NCBI RefSeq assembly: GCF_900115105.1
Contig: NZ_FOYP01000001.1
Location: forward strand, 443,472 to 507,471
From: Yoonia tamlensis
Lineage (GTDB): Bacteria; Pseudomonadota; Alphaproteobacteria; Rhodobacterales; Rhodobacteraceae
Reading direction: 5' to 3'
Length of the DNA stretch: 64,000 nt
Part shown: positions 17,758 through 25,653 of the stretch, in pieces
Layout: each line of letters opens with the position of its first letter
Numbering within the stretch: position 1 is the first letter of the stretch
Position numbers and translations under genes: made by a program
Notes under the pieces: model-generated
Seen by the model: the letters and a program-made list of their open reading frames with translations, nothing else
Databases searched by the model: none
What the model was told of the DNA's origin: nothing

Positions 17758-17786
17758 TGGGTAGCAGCCTGATCGCGATCTGGCAA
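17758..17786 (-). promoter_or_regulatory. Candidate promoter of the asd leader
   Basis: On the minus strand TTGCCA (17781-17786) and TACCCA (17758-17763) are 17 bp apart, and the leader ATG follows seven bases later. The -35 is good and the -10 poor. If used, the mRNA would begin at or within a base or two of the leader AUG. Confidence 0.4.
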
Positions 17787-17915
17787 GTATTTTCAAAAAA
17801 GCACAGCCGAACCTGAGCTCACCCAAAGGAAGTACCCATTCGTGCGCATATTGAATTTCATCAAGGTGCTGTGGCTGTCCAATAGTGCAGGTTTACGCAA
17901 AGGAAGGAGAGACTA

Positions 17916-17963
17916 TTGGGCATGCGGGCGGCACGAGGCACACATCGCATTTTTGTGATGTAA
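17916..17963 (+). other. Possible short upstream ORF with strong SD and hairpin
   Basis: AGGAAGGAGAG at 17901-17911 is an excellent ribosome-binding site with no annotated gene behind it. Five bases later a TTG opens a 15-codon ORF (or an in-frame ATG at 17922), ending at 17963, 27 bp before the phosphate-binding/OmpA gene. An 8-bp hairpin (17942-17961) covers its end. It may be a leader peptide, or the SD may be a chance match. Confidence 0.3.
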
Positions 17964-17990
17964 GGCTTAGAAACAACAAGTGGTATAGAT

Positions 17991-19622
17991 ATGAGTAATT
18001 TAACAAGTCCCTTTACCGGGTTTTCGGCATCAATCGTGTGTTCAGCTGGCGTGCTCTTGCTAGGTCTGGGGTCAGCGATGGCGCAGCAGTCAGCGCCGGT
18101 CGTATTAGAAGCTAAAGACGGTAGCACATCGGTAGCGGGCCAACTGGTAGGGTTTGAAAACAATATCTATGTGCTTGAAACCGAAGACATGGGCCGTATC
18201 CAAATTAGTGGCGATAACGTAATCTGCACGGGTGCGATATGTCCTGTCATTCCTGATGCCGTGGTTGCGGTTGAACCGCAGTTTGGCATTTACGGATCGC
18301 GGACCGTCGGGACAACATTGATCCCTAATCTGTTGCGTGGCTACGCAGAATCTGTTGGCGCAACATATGAAATTGCAGCAACTGAAGACCCCGCCGAGCG
18401 GATCGTCCGTTTGATCAATGCGGATGGCAGCCTTCGCGCTGAAATTGATCTGCAAACGCGCGGTTCAGGCAGTGCATTCCCGGCACTTGCTGACGGGTAT
18501 GCTGATATCGGCGTTGCTGATCGGCGTATGAAAGATAGTGATGTGGCCAAGATTGCGGCGGCCGGTATTCCTGATCTGCGGGACTCGGCTGAAGAGACGG
18601 TCTTGGGCGTAGATGGCATCGTGATGATCACACACCCAGACAATCCAGTGCGCAATCTTACGTCACTTGAAATCGCGAAAATATGGTCCGGCGAGATCAC
18701 CAACTGGCTTGAGCTTGGTGGCGGCGACGTGCCAATTTCCGTGAACTCATTCGGCGAAGGTTCTGGTGACCGCGCAGTGATGATGGACGCTTTAGTGCGC
18801 CCGAACGGCCGCGATGAAACGGTCGCGGTTACACGCTGGAGCGCATATCAAGATATGGTAAACGCTGTCATGGGCGATAAAGGCGGCATTGGGTTTGTCG
18901 GTCGCTGGCTTGCGCGCACCAATGACGTTAATCTGTTGGCAATCCGAGAAGACTGCGGATTGCTTTCTCCGCCAACAGATTTTCGCATGAAAATAGAAGG
19001 TTATGCGTTGTCGCGTCGGCTTTATGCTTACTCCCGTCCAGGTGATATTCACCCCGAAGCGCAGGCATTTTTGGATTGGACATTAACGACCCCAGCGCAA
19101 GCGTTTATCAAAGAAAGTAACTTCGTTGACCGTGATCTAGAGCGGATGCGTCTTGAAGACATGGGGATGATGCTTGTGCATACCGCAGCGGTTGAGCCTG
19201 ATTTTGATGGTGCGCAGTATTCAGACATGATGCGGCAATTGCGCGGCGCTGACCGGCTGAGCGTTTCATTCCGATTTAACACGGGGTCAAGTAACTTGGA
19301 CGTTGAATCAATTCGCAACGTGCAAGAACTAGCCGTGCGTATGAAAGCCGGAGAATTCGATGGCTTTGAAGTGCTGTTGGTTGGTTTTGCCGATTCAGTC
19401 GGTGATCGCGTGCGCAATACACGCTTGGCGCAAAACCGTGCTGAAGCCGTTCGGAGCATTCTGGCGCAATCGCTGTCAGCAGCGGATAACGCACGTTTGC
19501 TGCCGATCAGTTATGGTGAACTGCTGCCGCTATCTTGCAATGACAGCGAAGTAGGACGCGAACGTAACCGCCGGGTCGAAGTTTGGCTGCGTTTGCCAAA
19601 CAGCCGCACAGTATCGCGCTAA
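17991..19622 (+). CDS. Phosphate-binding-like periplasmic protein fused to OmpA domain
   Basis: A 543-residue exported protein. A signal peptide with cleavage near AMAQQ (residue 31) is followed by a small beta-rich segment (VAGQLVGFENNIYVLETEDMG), then a PstS-like solute-binding domain at about residues 95-385 (FGIYGSRTVGTTLIPNLLRGY; IAKIWSGEITNWLELGG), and a C-terminal OmpA peptidoglycan-binding domain at about 415-540 (FRFNTGSSNLD; RLAQNRAEAVRSIL; GRERNRRVEVWL). The combination suggests a ligand-binding protein held on the cell wall rather than an ABC-transporter receptor; no pst permease genes are near. Codon use is somewhat AT-richer than in the flanking genes. A clear terminator follows. 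Confidence 0.85.
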   Translation: MSNLTSPFTGFSASIVCSAGVLLLGLGSAMAQQSAPVVLEAKDGSTSVAGQLVGFENNIYVLETEDMGRIQISGDNVICTGAICPVIPDAVVAVEPQFGIYGSRTVGTTLIPNLLRGYAESVGATYEIAATEDPAERIVRLINADGSLRAEIDLQTRGSGSAFPALADGYADIGVADRRMKDSDVAKIAAAGIPDLRDSAEETVLGVDGIVMITHPDNPVRNLTSLEIAKIWSGEITNWLELGGGDVPISVNSFGEGSGDRAVMMDALVRPNGRDETVAVTRWSAYQDMVNAVMGDKGGIGFVGRWLARTNDVNLLAIREDCGLLSPPTDFRMKIEGYALSRRLYAYSRPGDIHPEAQAFLDWTLTTPAQAFIKESNFVDRDLERMRLEDMGMMLVHTAAVEPDFDGAQYSDMMRQLRGADRLSVSFRFNTGSSNLDVESIRNVQELAVRMKAGEFDGFEVLLVGFADSVGDRVRNTRLAQNRAEAVRSILAQSLSAADNARLLPISYGELLPLSCNDSEVGRERNRRVEVWLRLPNSRTVSR

Positions 19623-19648
19623 TTAATTCCACCCACAAATAAACGAAG

Positions 19649-19679
19649 AAGGCGCTGGCAAGATGTCAGCGCCTTTTTT
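19649..19679 (+). terminator. Rho-independent terminator after the OmpA-fusion gene
   Basis: AAGGCGCTG pairs with CAGCGCCTT across a nine-base loop and ends in six T. It lies 27 bp after the stop and separates this gene from the ileS leader. Confidence 0.88.
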
Positions 19680-19714
19680 CATGCGCGCGTTGGCTTTCCA
19701 ACCTCAGTGCGCCC

Positions 19715-19743
19715 TTTACCCCCCATGCGACCGCGCCTATAAG
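19715..19743 (+). promoter_or_regulatory. Promoter of the ileS transcript
   Basis: TTTACC (19715-19720) and TATAAG (19738-19743) are spaced by 17 bp. The next ATG is seven bases downstream at 19751, so the transcript would start at or next to the short Ile-containing ORF. Confidence 0.6.
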
Positions 19744-19750
19744 CGGCGCT

Positions 19751-19798
19751 ATGAAGTTGAGCATGATGATCATACGCATTACCTGCCCGGCGGTTTGA
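19751..19798 (+). CDS. Candidate Ile leader peptide of ileS
   Basis: A 15-codon ORF encoding MKLSMMIIRITCPAV. It carries three Ile codons in four (ATC ATA CGC ATT), including the rare ATA, and lies 88 bp before ileS. A CCCGGC / GCCGGG pairing (overlapping its last codons) could form downstream, but no U-tailed terminator is present, so classical attenuation is not supported; a translational or Rho-dependent mechanism would be needed. Its start, seven bases after a good -10 box, matches the layout of the asd and argD leaders. Chance occurrence is possible. Confidence 0.4.
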   Translation: MKLSMMIIRITCPAV

Positions 19799-19886
19799 TT
19801 GACGCGAGCCAGCCGGGACAATGGTGTCTGCCGATGCGCACCGCTCCTTACCTATATGTATTCCTGATATGCAAAGGACGCCTCTG

Positions 19887-22808
19887 ATGTGCGCCGAGAC
19901 CACAGACTATAAAGACACGTTAAACCTGCCCCGCACCGATTTCCCGATGCGCGCCGGATTGCCGCAACGCGAACCCGATTGGCTGGCCCGTTGGGCGCAG
20001 ATCGGTGTTTACGACAAACTGCGCGCCAAGGCCGCAGGCCGCAAACCCTTCACCCTGCACGATGGTCCGCCCTATGCAAACGGGCATTTGCACATTGGTC
20101 ACGCGCTGAACAAGATCCTGAAAGACATGGTCGTGCGGTCGCACCAGATGATGGGCCGCGATGCGCGCTATATTCCCGGCTGGGACTGCCACGGTCTGCC
20201 GATCGAATGGAAGATCGAAGAGCAGTACCGCAACAAGGGTCAAAACAAGGACGATGTTGATGTCGTCGATTTCCGTCAGGAATGCCGCAAGTTTGCCCAA
20301 GGATGGGTTGATGTGCAGCGCGAGGAATTCAAACGTCTGGGCGTGCAAGGCAACTGGGACGAGCCGTATCTGACGATGAATTTCCACGCCGAGCGCGTGA
20401 TCGCGGAGGAATTCCAGAAGTTCCTGATGAACGGCACGCTGTATCAAGGGTCCAAACCCGTGATGTGGTCACCGGTCGAGCAAACCGCGCTGGCCGAGGC
20501 CGAAGTCGAATATGCCGACAAGGAAAGCTTTGCGATCTGGGTGAAGTTTCCCGTGCGCGAAACGGACAATGCGGCCCTGAAGGGGGCAAGCGTTGTGATT
20601 TGGACAACGACCCCTTGGACAATCCCGTCGAACAAGGCTGTCGTCTATTCGGATACCATTTCTTATGGCGTCTACGAAGTTGCGGATGCGCCCGAAGATA
20701 ATTGGGTGTGCAAAGGCGAACGCTATATCCTTGCGGACAAGCAGGCCGAGGCGGTCTTTGCCAAAGCGCGGATTACTGAATTTACACGGCTAAGCGATGT
20801 AGGCGATATGTCTGGCACCACGTTGTCACACCCGCTGCATGGCGCCGAAGGCAGCAATGGCGAATGGGACGAACCCCGCGATTTCCGCGCGGCTCCGTTT
20901 GTGACCGAAGACGAAGGAACCGGCTTTGTCCATTGCGCCCCATCACACGGCATGGATGAATTCGAGCTTTACCGTGATCTGGGCATGTTGGAACAGGTCA
21001 TCACCTATAACGTGATGGAAGACGGATCGCTGCGTGCTGATCTGCCGTTCTTTGGCGGGGCGAAAATCCTGCGTGACAAGCCCAACAAAAAGAACAAGAA
21101 CAACCCGTGGGAAGGCGACGCGAATACCGTCATCATGTCCAAACTGGCCGAGGTCGGCGGGCTGTTTGCGCGCGGCGTGATCAAGCACAGCTATCCGCAT
21201 TCATGGCGGTCCAAGGCCCCTGTGATCTATCGCAACACGCCGCAATGGTTTGCCGCTGTGGACCGCGCTGTGGGGGATGGCAAGGACCAATACGGCACGA
21301 CGATCCGCGAACGTGCGCTGCGCTCAATCGATGAACTGGTCACTTGGACCCCGCAAACAGGGCGCAACCGCCTTTATTCCATGATCGAGGCGCGCCCAGA
21401 CTGGGTGCTGTCGCGTCAACGGGCTTGGGGCGTGCCGCTGACATGCTTTACCAAGAATGGCGCGCTGCCAACGGACCCTGATTTCTTGCTGCGCAATGAG
21501 GCCGTGAATGCCCGCATTTTGGCTGCGTTTGAGGCTGACGGCGCGGATGCATGGTATGCCGAAGGGGCCAAGGCGCGGTTCCTGGGCGATGACGTGGATC
21601 ATGACGCCTATACCCAAGTCTTTGATATTTTGGACGTTTGGTTCGATTCCGGGTCAACCCATGCCTTTGTTCTGCGTGATCGCGCGGATGGGTCAGATGA
21701 TGGTACCGCCGATGTCTACCTTGAAGGCACCGACCAACACCGCGGGTGGTTCCATTCGTCGATGCTGCAGGCCTGTGGGACAATCGGGCACGCGCCTTAC
21801 CGCGCGGTTGTGACCCATGCGTTTACCTTGGACGCCAAGGGCGAAAAAATGTCCAAATCCTTGGGCAACACAATCGTGCCGGAACAGGTGGTCAAACAAT
21901 ATGGCGCGGATATTCTGCGGCTTTGGGTGGCGACAACTGACTATAAACACGATCACCGGATCGGGGATGAAATCCTCAAAGGGGTTGCCGATAGCTATCG
22001 CCGTTTGCGCAATACGCTGCGGTTTATGCTGGGGTCTTTGGCTGATTTTTCTGAGGCCGACCGCGTCGACCCCGCCGATATGCCCGAACTGGAACGTTGG
22101 ATTCTGCACCGTATGGCAGAGTTGGACGAACAGGTGCGCGCAGGCTACGCAAAGTTCGATTTCCAAGGCGTGTTCCAAGCGGTATTTACCTTTGCCACGC
22201 TTGAATTGTCGGCGTTTTACTTCGATGTCCGCAAGGATGCGCTTTATTGCGACGGCGACACCGCGCGCCGCCGCGCATCGCGCACCGTGCTGGATATCTT
22301 GTTCCACCGGTTGACCAAATGGCTGGCACCGATGCTGACCTTCACAATGGAAGAAGTCTGGCTCGAGCGGTTCGCAGGCGAAGAAAGCTCTATCCATCTC
22401 GAAGATTTTGCCGAGACACCAGTGGCATGGCGCGACGATGCGCTGGCAGCCAAATGGGCGGTCGTGCGGCAGGTGCGGCGCGCGGTGACTGGCGCGCTCG
22501 AAGTCGAACGCACCAACAAGGTGATCGGTGCCTCACTTGAGGCCGCGCCAACGGTTTATGTCACGCCGGAAGTGGCCAAAGTGCTGGAAACCGTCAGCTT
22601 TGACGATCTGTGCATCACATCGGGCATCCATGTCAGCACGGATGCGGTACCAGAGAGCGCGTTCAGCTTGGACGATGTCGCGGATGTGGCCGTTGTCTTT
22701 GCCCGCGCGACAGGCGAAAAATGCCAGCGGTGCTGGAAAATCCTGCCCGATGTAGGTAGCCACAGCCACGCAGGTGTCTGCGGGCGCTGCAACGACGCGC
22801 TGAGTTAA
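19887..22808 (+). CDS. ileS: Isoleucyl-tRNA synthetase
   Basis: A 973-residue class I synthetase charging tRNA-Ile. The HIGH signature is HLHIGH at about residues 67-72 and KMSKS appears in GEKMSKSLGNTIVP at about residue 653. The CP1 editing domain lies between, and the C-terminal zinc-binding knuckle CQRCW...CGRCNDAL is present. The presence of this zinc motif and the length fit the ordinary bacterial IleS1 type rather than mupirocin-resistant IleS2. The start at 19887 has AAAGGA eight bases upstream; in-frame starts farther up are unlikely. It is a single gene ended by a strong terminator. Confidence 0.97.
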   Translation: MCAETTDYKDTLNLPRTDFPMRAGLPQREPDWLARWAQIGVYDKLRAKAAGRKPFTLHDGPPYANGHLHIGHALNKILKDMVVRSHQMMGRDARYIPGWDCHGLPIEWKIEEQYRNKGQNKDDVDVVDFRQECRKFAQGWVDVQREEFKRLGVQGNWDEPYLTMNFHAERVIAEEFQKFLMNGTLYQGSKPVMWSPVEQTALAEAEVEYADKESFAIWVKFPVRETDNAALKGASVVIWTTTPWTIPSNKAVVYSDTISYGVYEVADAPEDNWVCKGERYILADKQAEAVFAKARITEFTRLSDVGDMSGTTLSHPLHGAEGSNGEWDEPRDFRAAPFVTEDEGTGFVHCAPSHGMDEFELYRDLGMLEQVITYNVMEDGSLRADLPFFGGAKILRDKPNKKNKNNPWEGDANTVIMSKLAEVGGLFARGVIKHSYPHSWRSKAPVIYRNTPQWFAAVDRAVGDGKDQYGTTIRERALRSIDELVTWTPQTGRNRLYSMIEARPDWVLSRQRAWGVPLTCFTKNGALPTDPDFLLRNEAVNARILAAFEADGADAWYAEGAKARFLGDDVDHDAYTQVFDILDVWFDSGSTHAFVLRDRADGSDDGTADVYLEGTDQHRGWFHSSMLQACGTIGHAPYRAVVTHAFTLDAKGEKMSKSLGNTIVPEQVVKQYGADILRLWVATTDYKHDHRIGDEILKGVADSYRRLRNTLRFMLGSLADFSEADRVDPADMPELERWILHRMAELDEQVRAGYAKFDFQGVFQAVFTFATLELSAFYFDVRKDALYCDGDTARRRASRTVLDILFHRLTKWLAPMLTFTMEEVWLERFAGEESSIHLEDFAETPVAWRDDALAAKWAVVRQVRRAVTGALEVERTNKVIGASLEAAPTVYVTPEVAKVLETVSFDDLCITSGIHVSTDAVPESAFSLDDVADVAVVFARATGEKCQRCWKILPDVGSHSHAGVCGRCNDALS

Positions 22809-22812
22809 ACAG

Positions 22813-22840
22813 AAAAACCCGGCCAATGTGCCGGGTTTTT
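22813..22840 (+). terminator. Rho-independent terminator of ileS
   Basis: AAAAACCCGG pairs with CCGGGTTTTT over an eight-base loop. It begins five bases after the ileS stop and has a five-T tail inside the stem end. Confidence 0.9.
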
Positions 22841-22848
22841 AAATATTT

Positions 22849-22884
22849 AATATAGGACTTGTCATATATGATTAGTCCTATATT
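22849..22884 (+). promoter_or_regulatory. PadR operator overlapping its own promoter
   Basis: AATATAGGACT (22849-22859) and AGTCCTATATT (22874-22884) are an exact 11-bp inverted repeat around an inner palindrome TCATATATGA. The promoter TTGTCA (22859-22864) - 16 bp - TATTAA (22881-22886) is embedded in it, and the regulator ATG follows six bases after the -10. This is a strong autorepression site and implies a leaderless mRNA. Confidence 0.75.
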
Positions 22885-22892
22885 AATCCCCT

Positions 22893-23411
22893 ATGTCACT
22901 CCGCTTTGCCATTCTTGGATTCTTATCGGTCAAACCCTTTAGCGGGTATGATCTGCGCAAGGCGATGGATGCCTCTGTGCAGCACTTCTGGCCTGCGGAT
23001 CAGGCGCAGGTTTACCGGACATTGACACGTTTGATCGCGGACGGGCTGGTCGCAGTGCAGGCAGTTGAGGGCGATAGCCGCCAACGCAAGCTGCATTTTG
23101 CGACGCAGGCGGGGCTGGCCGAACTTGATGCATGGCTGCGCGCGATCGCGCCTGTTGAAGAGACGCGCGAACCTTTTTTACTAAAAATGTTCTTTGGCGG
23201 GCGGATCGGCGCAGCAGATGTGCGCGCGCAGCTTCAGGCGCGGCGGGCAGAGGCCCATGCGCTCCGCGATACCTTTCAGGCCATCGCGGCAAGCCTGCCC
23301 AAAGGCGGCGACATCAGCGCCGTGCTGCGGCGCGCCACGCTTATCAACGGGCTGCGCCATGTCGAGGCGGAAATCATTTGGATCGATGAAACACTGGAGG
23401 CATTGCCATGA
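22893..23411 (+). CDS. PadR-family transcriptional regulator
   Basis: A 172-residue PadR regulator. The N-terminal winged helix (FAILGFLSVKPFSGYDLRKAM, then QVYRTLTRLIADGLVAVQ) covers about residues 4-75, and a C-terminal antiparallel helical dimerisation region follows. The start has no Shine-Dalgarno and lies immediately downstream of a promoter-embedded palindrome, so translation is probably leaderless and expression autorepressed. The gene overlaps the membrane protease gene by 4 bp, which makes that protease the likely regulated partner. PadR proteins usually sense phenolic acids or antimicrobials; nothing specific is visible here. Confidence 0.92.
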   Translation: MSLRFAILGFLSVKPFSGYDLRKAMDASVQHFWPADQAQVYRTLTRLIADGLVAVQAVEGDSRQRKLHFATQAGLAELDAWLRAIAPVEETREPFLLKMFFGGRIGAADVRAQLQARRAEAHALRDTFQAIAASLPKGGDISAVLRRATLINGLRHVEAEIIWIDETLEALP

Positions 23412-24184
23412 CGCCACATTGGCGCGGTATCGCGATTTTTGTCGGCGGCACCTATGGGCTGTCCATTTTGGGCTGCCTGCTGGTGGCACAAGGGCATGAT
23501 ATCGGGGGGCTTATGTTTATCCTAAGCCCTCTTTTGACGGCTGTGGGCCTACGGGTCATTGGCCGTGAGGGGTGGAAAACAGCAGGCCTGCGACTAAATT
23601 TGCGCGGCAACGGATTTGATTACGCGCTCGCGCTTTTGGTGTTTCCAGCGCTGGTTCTGGTGTCGCTGCTAATGGGCGCGCAATTGGGGGCGCTGTCGTT
23701 TACAGACGGGTTTTTACCGCGCTATTTCCCTGCAATTCTAGCGATGCTACCGGTCACGATGTTCTACGCGGTGTGCGAAGAATTCGGTTGGCGCGGTTAT
23801 CTCGAGCCGCAGCTTGAAACGCTGGGCGTGCCCGATCTGAGGCGGCACCTTTTGGTCGGCGTGATCTGGACGCTTTGGCATATCCCCTATCTTGCGACAT
23901 TTGGCCAAATGGCTGATATTCCGGTTTTATTGTTCATCCCGATCTACCTGACAGAGACGCTTGCGATGGCGGTTTGGTACGGCGTGTCGCGCAAGCGCAG
24001 CAATTCCGTCTGGCCCGCCGTGATCGCGCATGGGGGCGCTAATGCGATCATGTGGCCGCTGGTTGTCGACGGTATGATAATCAGCCACAGTGAACTATGG
24101 ATATCGCCGCGTCCGGATGCGATATTGTCGATGCTCATTTTGGTCGCCGTGGCCGGTTTTGTCTGGCGCGGGAGGAAGCGTTAG
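23408..24184 (+). CDS. CPBP-family intramembrane metalloprotease
   Basis: A 258-residue polytopic membrane protein of the CAAX protease/bacteriocin-processing (CPBP, ABI) family. The three catalytic motifs are present: EExxxR in VCEEFGWRGYLEPQL, the FxxxH-type motif in IWTLWHIPYL, and HGGANAI in VIAHGGANAI. About seven or eight hydrophobic segments are predicted. It overlaps the PadR regulator by 4 bp and is co-transcribed with it. Bacterial members process peptides or confer immunity to bacteriocins; which of these applies cannot be read. A membrane protease under PadR control hints at a response to membrane-active compounds, which is inference. Confidence 0.88.
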   Translation: MTPHWRGIAIFVGGTYGLSILGCLLVAQGHDIGGLMFILSPLLTAVGLRVIGREGWKTAGLRLNLRGNGFDYALALLVFPALVLVSLLMGAQLGALSFTDGFLPRYFPAILAMLPVTMFYAVCEEFGWRGYLEPQLETLGVPDLRRHLLVGVIWTLWHIPYLATFGQMADIPVLLFIPIYLTETLAMAVWYGVSRKRSNSVWPAVIAHGGANAIMWPLVVDGMIISHSELWISPRPDAILSMLILVAVAGFVWRGRKR

Positions 24185-24240
24185 GCGTAAATGCATGAAA
24201 ACCCATATAAAATAGGGACCACAGCCCAGGTGCACCCGAT

Positions 24241-24699
24241 ATGAGCGCGCTAATTTGTGCAACATCACCTGTGGGTCCGCTGGGCGCTGATGCCGAAAAT
24301 GGCGCCATAACCGGTTTGGTCTGGGGGCGGGCGGGGACGTTGACCCAAGGCGCGCTTTTTGACCTGACGCGCGCCGAATTGGCAGCATATTTTGCTGGCG
24401 ATCTGACCGCATTTTCTATGCCGCTCGCGCCCCGCGGAACGCCCTTTCAGAAAATTTTCTACGCCGCACTTTGCGCAATTCCTTACGGTGAAACGCGCAG
24501 CTATGGCGATTTGGCAAAACAGTTGAACGTCTCAGCGCAGGCCATCGGCCAAGCCTGCGGCGCAAACCCCATTCCCATCCTGATCCCGTGCCATCGGGTG
24601 CTAGGGGCGCAGGGCCTTGGCGGCTATTCCGGCGCAGGCGGCGTGGATGCAAAGGTGGCGTTGCTGCGATTGGAAGGGGCAGCCGGGCTGTTGATTTAG
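24241..24699 (+). CDS. ogt: Methylated-DNA--protein-cysteine methyltransferase
   Basis: A 152-residue suicide DNA-repair protein that removes O6-alkyl groups from guanine. The active-site motif IPCHRV is at about residues 118-123, preceded by the DNA-binding SYGDLAKQLNVSAQAIGQACGANP helix-turn-helix and followed by GGYSG...KVALLRLEG. The N-terminal ribonuclease-like domain is short, as in many alphaproteobacterial members. No Ada-type regulatory domain is fused. It is monocistronic and ends one base before the convergent DUF4157 gene. Confidence 0.93.
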   Translation: MSALICATSPVGPLGADAENGAITGLVWGRAGTLTQGALFDLTRAELAAYFAGDLTAFSMPLAPRGTPFQKIFYAALCAIPYGETRSYGDLAKQLNVSAQAIGQACGANPIPILIPCHRVLGAQGLGGYSGAGGVDAKVALLRLEGAAGLLI

Positions 24700-24700
24700 C

Positions 24701-25576
24701 TTACCTGCGCCGCGCAAGAAGTCCGCTGAGCATATTGACCCGATTTTCACAAAAACGGATCGCCTGTAGATGACCCGCATCCTGTTCAACATGCATCGCG
24801 CCTGCTTGCGTCCGCAGGTCAGCCGCGTTTTGCCAAAAGTTGATGGCGCGCTGCAAAATATCGGCAGTCCAGTTTCCGCCATTTTCCAGCAGCGTGGCCC
24901 GCGCATTATCCTCGGCATTGTGATATTGGGCAGTTAATTGTGCTTCGCGCTGGCGGTTTTCTGCGGTGTTTTCGATCAAGACAAGCTGGGCAACAGCAGC
25001 ATTGTGTCCACTGCCGGAAACCGGCTGGGAGCCGGATCTGGCCGCAACGGCAACCATCTGCACTGCCTTTGCGCCCATCACGTCGGCCTCATGCTCTAGT
25101 CCGGCGTCATCATTTAAAGCAACACCCTTCAACTGCGTTGTTGCTGTTACGCGGCCTTGCGCCTGTTGCACCACATGCCATGCCTCGTGGGGGAGGTGTT
25201 TTTCCTGACCGGGGCCAAGGTGGATATCACTGCCTTGCGCATAGGCGTGCGCCTGAACTGTGGCAGGTTTGTCGGAGTTGCGGTGGACGCGGACGTGGTC
25301 CATCGACATGCCGGACAGGTTTTCGATCCCTGACTTCAGGTTGTCAGGCAATCCGGTGCGATTGGCATTTGGGGCCTCTGCGCGTTGAATGAATTTGCCC
25401 TGCATTTCTTCGTCTTGCATGCGCTGTGCAGGGCCTTGGGCATCGGCCATGCGTTGGAGCGCGGCAAGCGGCCCTGCGCCTGTGCGAGCATCTGCTGCGG
25501 ATTGCAACGGGCCGTTTGGTTGGCGTGTATTACGGCGCGCACGATGGGCGGGCACAAATGACTTTTGCGTTTTCAT
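24701..25576 (-). CDS. eCIS core (DUF4157) domain protein
   Basis: A 291-residue protein with a DUF4157/eCIS_core domain at about residues 75-170. The hallmark zinc-protease-like HEAWHVVQQ is present, followed by LEHEADVMGAKA, and preceded by GMSMDHVRVHRNSDKPA and GSDIHLGPGQ, all typical of the family. The domain is best known from proteins encoded with extracellular contractile injection systems, where it is often fused to toxin effectors. Here the N-terminal 70 residues are disordered and Gln/Ala-rich, and the C-terminal 100 residues are helical and unrecognised. No injection-system genes exist in the window. AT-rich upstream sequence and isolation suggest an acquired gene. Confidence 0.85.
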   Translation of the reverse strand: MKTQKSFVPAHRARRNTRQPNGPLQSAADARTGAGPLAALQRMADAQGPAQRMQDEEMQGKFIQRAEAPNANRTGLPDNLKSGIENLSGMSMDHVRVHRNSDKPATVQAHAYAQGSDIHLGPGQEKHLPHEAWHVVQQAQGRVTATTQLKGVALNDDAGLEHEADVMGAKAVQMVAVAARSGSQPVSGSGHNAAVAQLVLIENTAENRQREAQLTAQYHNAEDNARATLLENGGNWTADILQRAINFWQNAADLRTQAGAMHVEQDAGHLQAIRFCENRVNMLSGLLARRR

Positions 25577-25653
25577 AAGTATCTCTCAATCCGAGATGTC
25601 GTATAAGAATAAGACAACTATAACACGAAAGATAATATTTCCCTAAGGGTAAA

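Noticed and set aside
24740..25646. Plus-strand ORFs opposite the DUF4157 gene
   Set aside because: They are antisense reading frames of a recognised protein.
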